Of a DNA stretch of 64,000 nucleotides, positions 61,162 to 64,000 are shown in pieces. The notes below the pieces were generated by a model. That model worked only from the letters and a program-made list of their open reading frames with translations. It was not told the origin of the DNA and did not search any database. Origin of the DNA: Forficula auricularia (taxonomy: Eukaryota; Arthropoda; Insecta; Dermaptera; Forficulidae); NCBI GenBank assembly GCA_024734495.1, contig JALMQS010000187.1, forward strand, positions 21,108,572-21,172,571, given 5' to 3'. The position numbers and the translations under genes were made by a program. The first letter of the stretch is position 1. Every line of letters begins with the position of its first letter.

Positions 61162-61569
61162 GTAAGAACGTAAGCTACATTTCAAATAATAACTTTTGAT
61201 TTAATGTCGTTTTAGGTCCAGTAGTCGTTGTCAATTTTGATGCCTCTTCGAGCCTTTTTTACCTCAAAAGAGCTATTAACCCATTCCAAATATTTCAATA
61301 AAAAAAAGCAAAAAAAAAAAAAGAAACTAAAAAACAAAAGGATAAGAAAATTATTGAGAAAATACTAATTCAACTATTATTACGGAATATATTTAAAGAA
61401 AAATCTCAGACAATTGAAGATATCTCTAAATATTATTACTTCCCTTAAATATCATTCGATAGGCTCTTAAATTTTAAGTTAAGTCATTTCAGCTGTCCGA
61501 GCTGAAAGAAAATTGAAAAGCGATCATAAGGAATTCAGTTTTGGTTAATTTTCAAATGAATACCCGAAC
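61162..61569. other. Intron, nothing coding
   Basis: A-rich sequence, no element ends seen. Confidence 0.4.
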
Positions 61570-62320
61570 TCATCAGTTTTTCGTAGCAAAAATTAGTTTA
61601 TTATTTAGATTTCATCATAAATAAGATTAATGATCATTGGCAAACATTTTAGCACTAAGCCACAAAGTAAAAATTGATACAGTCGTTTAAAATCGTTAAT
61701 TACTCACAATTCTAGGTCATTTTTTTAGTAATTTACTATTTAGATTCCTATTTGATTCTTTAATTTGAGCATTAAAAGATTATTTTCATTTTTTTTTTAT
61801 ATCTAGAAAAAATCACAAATTATTTGATTTCATCTTATCAAACGAATTTCTATGTAGTCTTTTTCGTAAAGTCATCAGACATAAGGCGATTAACACTAAA
61901 AATAAGAGTAAAGTTTTCGGCTATATTTAAAACACTCAGTACTTACGTACAACTGAAAAAAATCATTTATAAAAGCATCAAAATATATACCATAATACGA
62001 TTGTTTCTTTCATGTTAAAATAGGTAAGTATTGTATAAGAAATTTATTTAAGTTCATCCCTGTCACATAAAAAAAACTCAAAATGCAAAAGATTTTCAAA
62101 AAAAATCAAATAAGAAATCGAAGGAAAAAGTGAAACTTTTTCATGACTTGTTACACTTTTTGCAGTTTCGGTGAATTAAAAATTTTAAATTATAAATATC
62201 CAATTAGTTGAATAAAAGATTTCACTGTCGATGGTAACAGAATTGTTTTTATTTTAGGTTAAAAATAAAATAAGAATGAGAGAGTCTTCTGTTTTTAAAT
62301 AAAAATAATTTTTAATTATT

Positions 62321-62360
62321 TCTAGAAGTTTCAAGGCATTGCCTTCATCATCAGTCCATC
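62321..62360 (-). ncRNA. Hammerhead-like motif, left arm
   Basis: Minus strand: GATGGA then CTGATGA (exact core), one extra T, helix GAAGGC/GCCTT around AAT, then GAAAC. The C before GAAAC seen in the other copies is lost and the GTC triplet has decayed to TTC. Confidence 0.35.
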
Positions 62361-62491
62361 ACAAATATTTCAAATTAGTTACAAATTAAGATTTGAGCAA
62401 CATAGAAAATTTTGAAAAAATATATAATATATATTTTTCAAAAATTTTCTATGTATAAATCTTAATTTGCAACTAATTTGAAATGATTTGT

Positions 62492-62538
62492 GATAGACTC
62501 GATGATGAAGGCAATGCCTTCGAAACTATAGTCTCTAG
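62492..62538 (+). ncRNA. Hammerhead-like motif, right arm
   Basis: GATAGA precedes a core with one inserted base (CTCGATGA), then helix GAAGGC/GCCTTC around AAT, GAAAC-TATA-GTC, and TCTAG. AUAGA and UCUA pair for four base pairs of helix I, better than in other copies. The inserted C in the core should prevent activity. Confidence 0.35.
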
Positions 62539-63089
62539 AAATAATTAAAAATTATTTTATTTAAAAAACGGAGGACTCTCTCATTTTATTTTGTTTTTAA
62601 CCTAAAATAAATATCCAAATTTAATATTCATTTCGATTTAATATTTTGTTACTTATAGTCAAAAGGCCGTTCCTAGAATAATTAAAATTAAGAAATGAAT
62701 CTCTGCTGGTGTGAAACAGGCCTGGACTTGTATTTGGCATTCTGGTCTTAGCTTTTAAGGAAAATAGAATAATATATCCGTGCTATTTTTAGTCATTTTT
62801 CTCATTTAAATTCTAATGAAAAAATCGCTCAGCAGCACATTTATTAAATAACATATAAATTCAAAACTGATTTAAGCTAGACACAACCTTTTTAGTAATT
62901 AATAATAAACTTAAATATAAAATAAATTGTTCATTTATGCCTAGATTATAAATACATCCCCTTAAAATCTCAATAAAATTTTTCAAAAATTGACGTTTTC
63001 TGCATTTTTGAACCACAAATACTAAAACTAGAAATCACGAGATCTAAGCACTTCTCCATATTAAAAATACATACATATTATTTTTAAAT

Positions 63090-63260
63090 AAAAAAGTCAA
63101 AATGTAAAAGATTTTCAAAAGAAAAGATATAAGATATTGGAGGAAAAAGTGAAACTTTTTCATGACTTGTTACACTTTTTGCAGGTTCGGTGAATTAATA
63201 ATTTTAAATGATACCTAAATACCAAAATCTGATATTCATTTTGATTTAATATTTTCTTAC
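63090..63260 (-). repeat. Family D extra partial unit
   Basis: Repeats about 170 bases of the minus copy (AGGAAAAAGTGAAACTTTTT, CATGACTTGTTACACTTTTT, GGTTCGGTGAATTAATAA), as also happens at 12150-12475. Confidence 0.55.
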
Positions 63261-63364
63261 TTAGAGAATAGAAATTTGGAAAAATAGTTGGTTTAAAAAA
63301 GAAATATAGAGCAACTAATAAACAAAAATCGTCGTCTACGAAAAAAAAGGAAACATAATACATA

Positions 63365-63905
63365 CGTAGATCCATCCATCCAACCATCCATACAGACTAA
63401 ATGAAAAAATCGCACTTTTTGGGTTCGAAATTTTATGTGGGGGCTATGAATGGAACTGAGATAGCAAATCGGGAAAACTCGAATGTTTATATGGTAAACT
63501 CTGTACATAAAGAGAAACAAAGAGGTAAACTCGACGTTTTCTATTCTCCAAATTAAAGTTTATGTAAAAATGATTATTTCATATATATATAGTACTTAAT
63601 GGCTTACATGCCATAAGCTCTGGACTCCAGACCATTCTGTCCACGACTGGACTCGCCTAGCTCTTACGCAGCTTTCGTTCTTCTGCGCGCAATATGTTGC
63701 CTAAATACAGGCGCCTCAACATAATAAATGAAGTTCAAATTTAGACTACATTTTGAGGATTTTAATTAGTACAGATATTTATTTTTCAATATTTTTCTTA
63801 CATCTTATTCAACCTGATTGAATAATACAATTTGTAACTTTGGAGTCGGGCTTGGCGCGAGACCGATTCCAATATTTTATCTGCTTCGCATTGGATAAAG
63901 TAATA
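63365..63905 (+). repeat. Family C copy 3 (second half)
   Basis: Matches 4560-5175: AGACTAAATGAAAAAATCGC, GGGAAAACTC, CTCGCCTAGCTCTTACGCAG, AATATGTTGCCTAAATACAG, and the end CGCATTGGATAAAGTAA. Confidence 0.65.
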
Positions 63906-64000
63906 ATTATAATAAGATAAATAAGTCGATTCATTCATTACTAGGGTGGCCAGCCTGCCCAGATTTTAAAAATGAGAAATGCTTATTGGCTGGCCCTGCA
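63906..64000. other. Window end
   Basis: 63942 begins CTAGGGTGGCCAGCCTGC, possibly the tip of another element that continues outside the window. Confidence 0.3.

Larger units (their letters stand above)
62245..62615. mobile_element. Palindromic element inserted in family D
   Basis: The arms AGAATGAGAGAGTCTTCTGT and GGAGGACTCTCTCATTTTAT face each other; then TTTTTAATTATTTCTAGAA against CTAGAAATAATTAAAAATT, and the centre is an AT palindrome near 62425. The gap it makes in family D is clean. Each arm bears a hammerhead-like motif. Confidence 0.65.
61570..63100 (-). repeat. Dispersed repeat family D, minus copy
   Basis: Inverted match to 9950-11520, with the same landmarks read on the other strand. 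It is interrupted at about 62245-62615 by a palindromic element, and a second partial unit follows at 63090-63260. Confidence 0.6.

Overview
The window is eukaryotic nuclear DNA, very AT-rich (estimated by eye). It has short GT-AG exons, long introns, poly-glutamine tracts written in mixed CAA/CAG codons, Helitrons ending in CTAGT, many hAT-type and TTAA-flanked miniature elements, a mariner relic, an RTE-like LINE and an LTR element. Together these point to an arthropod, most likely an insect. I cannot name the order or species.

One host gene runs along the + strand through most of the window and leaves it at both ends. I reconstructed 17 exons from splice sites and reading phase: 910-941 (tentative), 2976-3677, 3775-3853, 15373-15451, 17572-18018, 20030-20161 (probable), 27875-28265, 28626-28987, 43945-44092, 45189-45411, 46405-46565, 50527-50740, 53331-53497, 53796-53958, 55543-55700, 56281-56900 and 61007-61161. 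Phases agree at every junction except 50740/53331. The visible product is about 1,400 residues. Its N-terminal part is Gln/Ser-rich with poly-Q. The middle is rich in Gly-Thr-Pro and Ser and carries short basic and proline motifs. The C-terminal third has two charged helical stretches. No complete globular domain lies in the window. The architecture resembles large presynaptic active-zone scaffolds (Piccolo/RIM/Fife-like), but that is a weak inference. The intron after 56900 appears to be GC-AG; reading through it reaches a stop that overlaps an AATAAA signal.

The introns are packed with mobile DNA. The largest intron (28988-43944) holds a nested stack: a tRNA-like palindromic MITE, cut by an 8.4 kb hAT-type element with a perfect 8-bp target duplication, which contains a decayed RTE-like LINE, which is cut by a young LTR element with an intact gag-like ORF and no pol; a SPIN-like hAT MITE sits alongside. 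Other elements are two Helitrons, three more 8-bp-TSD hAT elements, two TTAA-flanked MITEs, a deleted mariner with long terminal repeats, large foldback palindromes, a tRNA-derived SINE and dispersed families present several times. Several inverted-repeat elements carry hammerhead-ribozyme-like motifs of the kind known from Penelope-like elements, usually in both arms.

There is no rRNA gene, no convincing functional tRNA gene and no CRISPR array.
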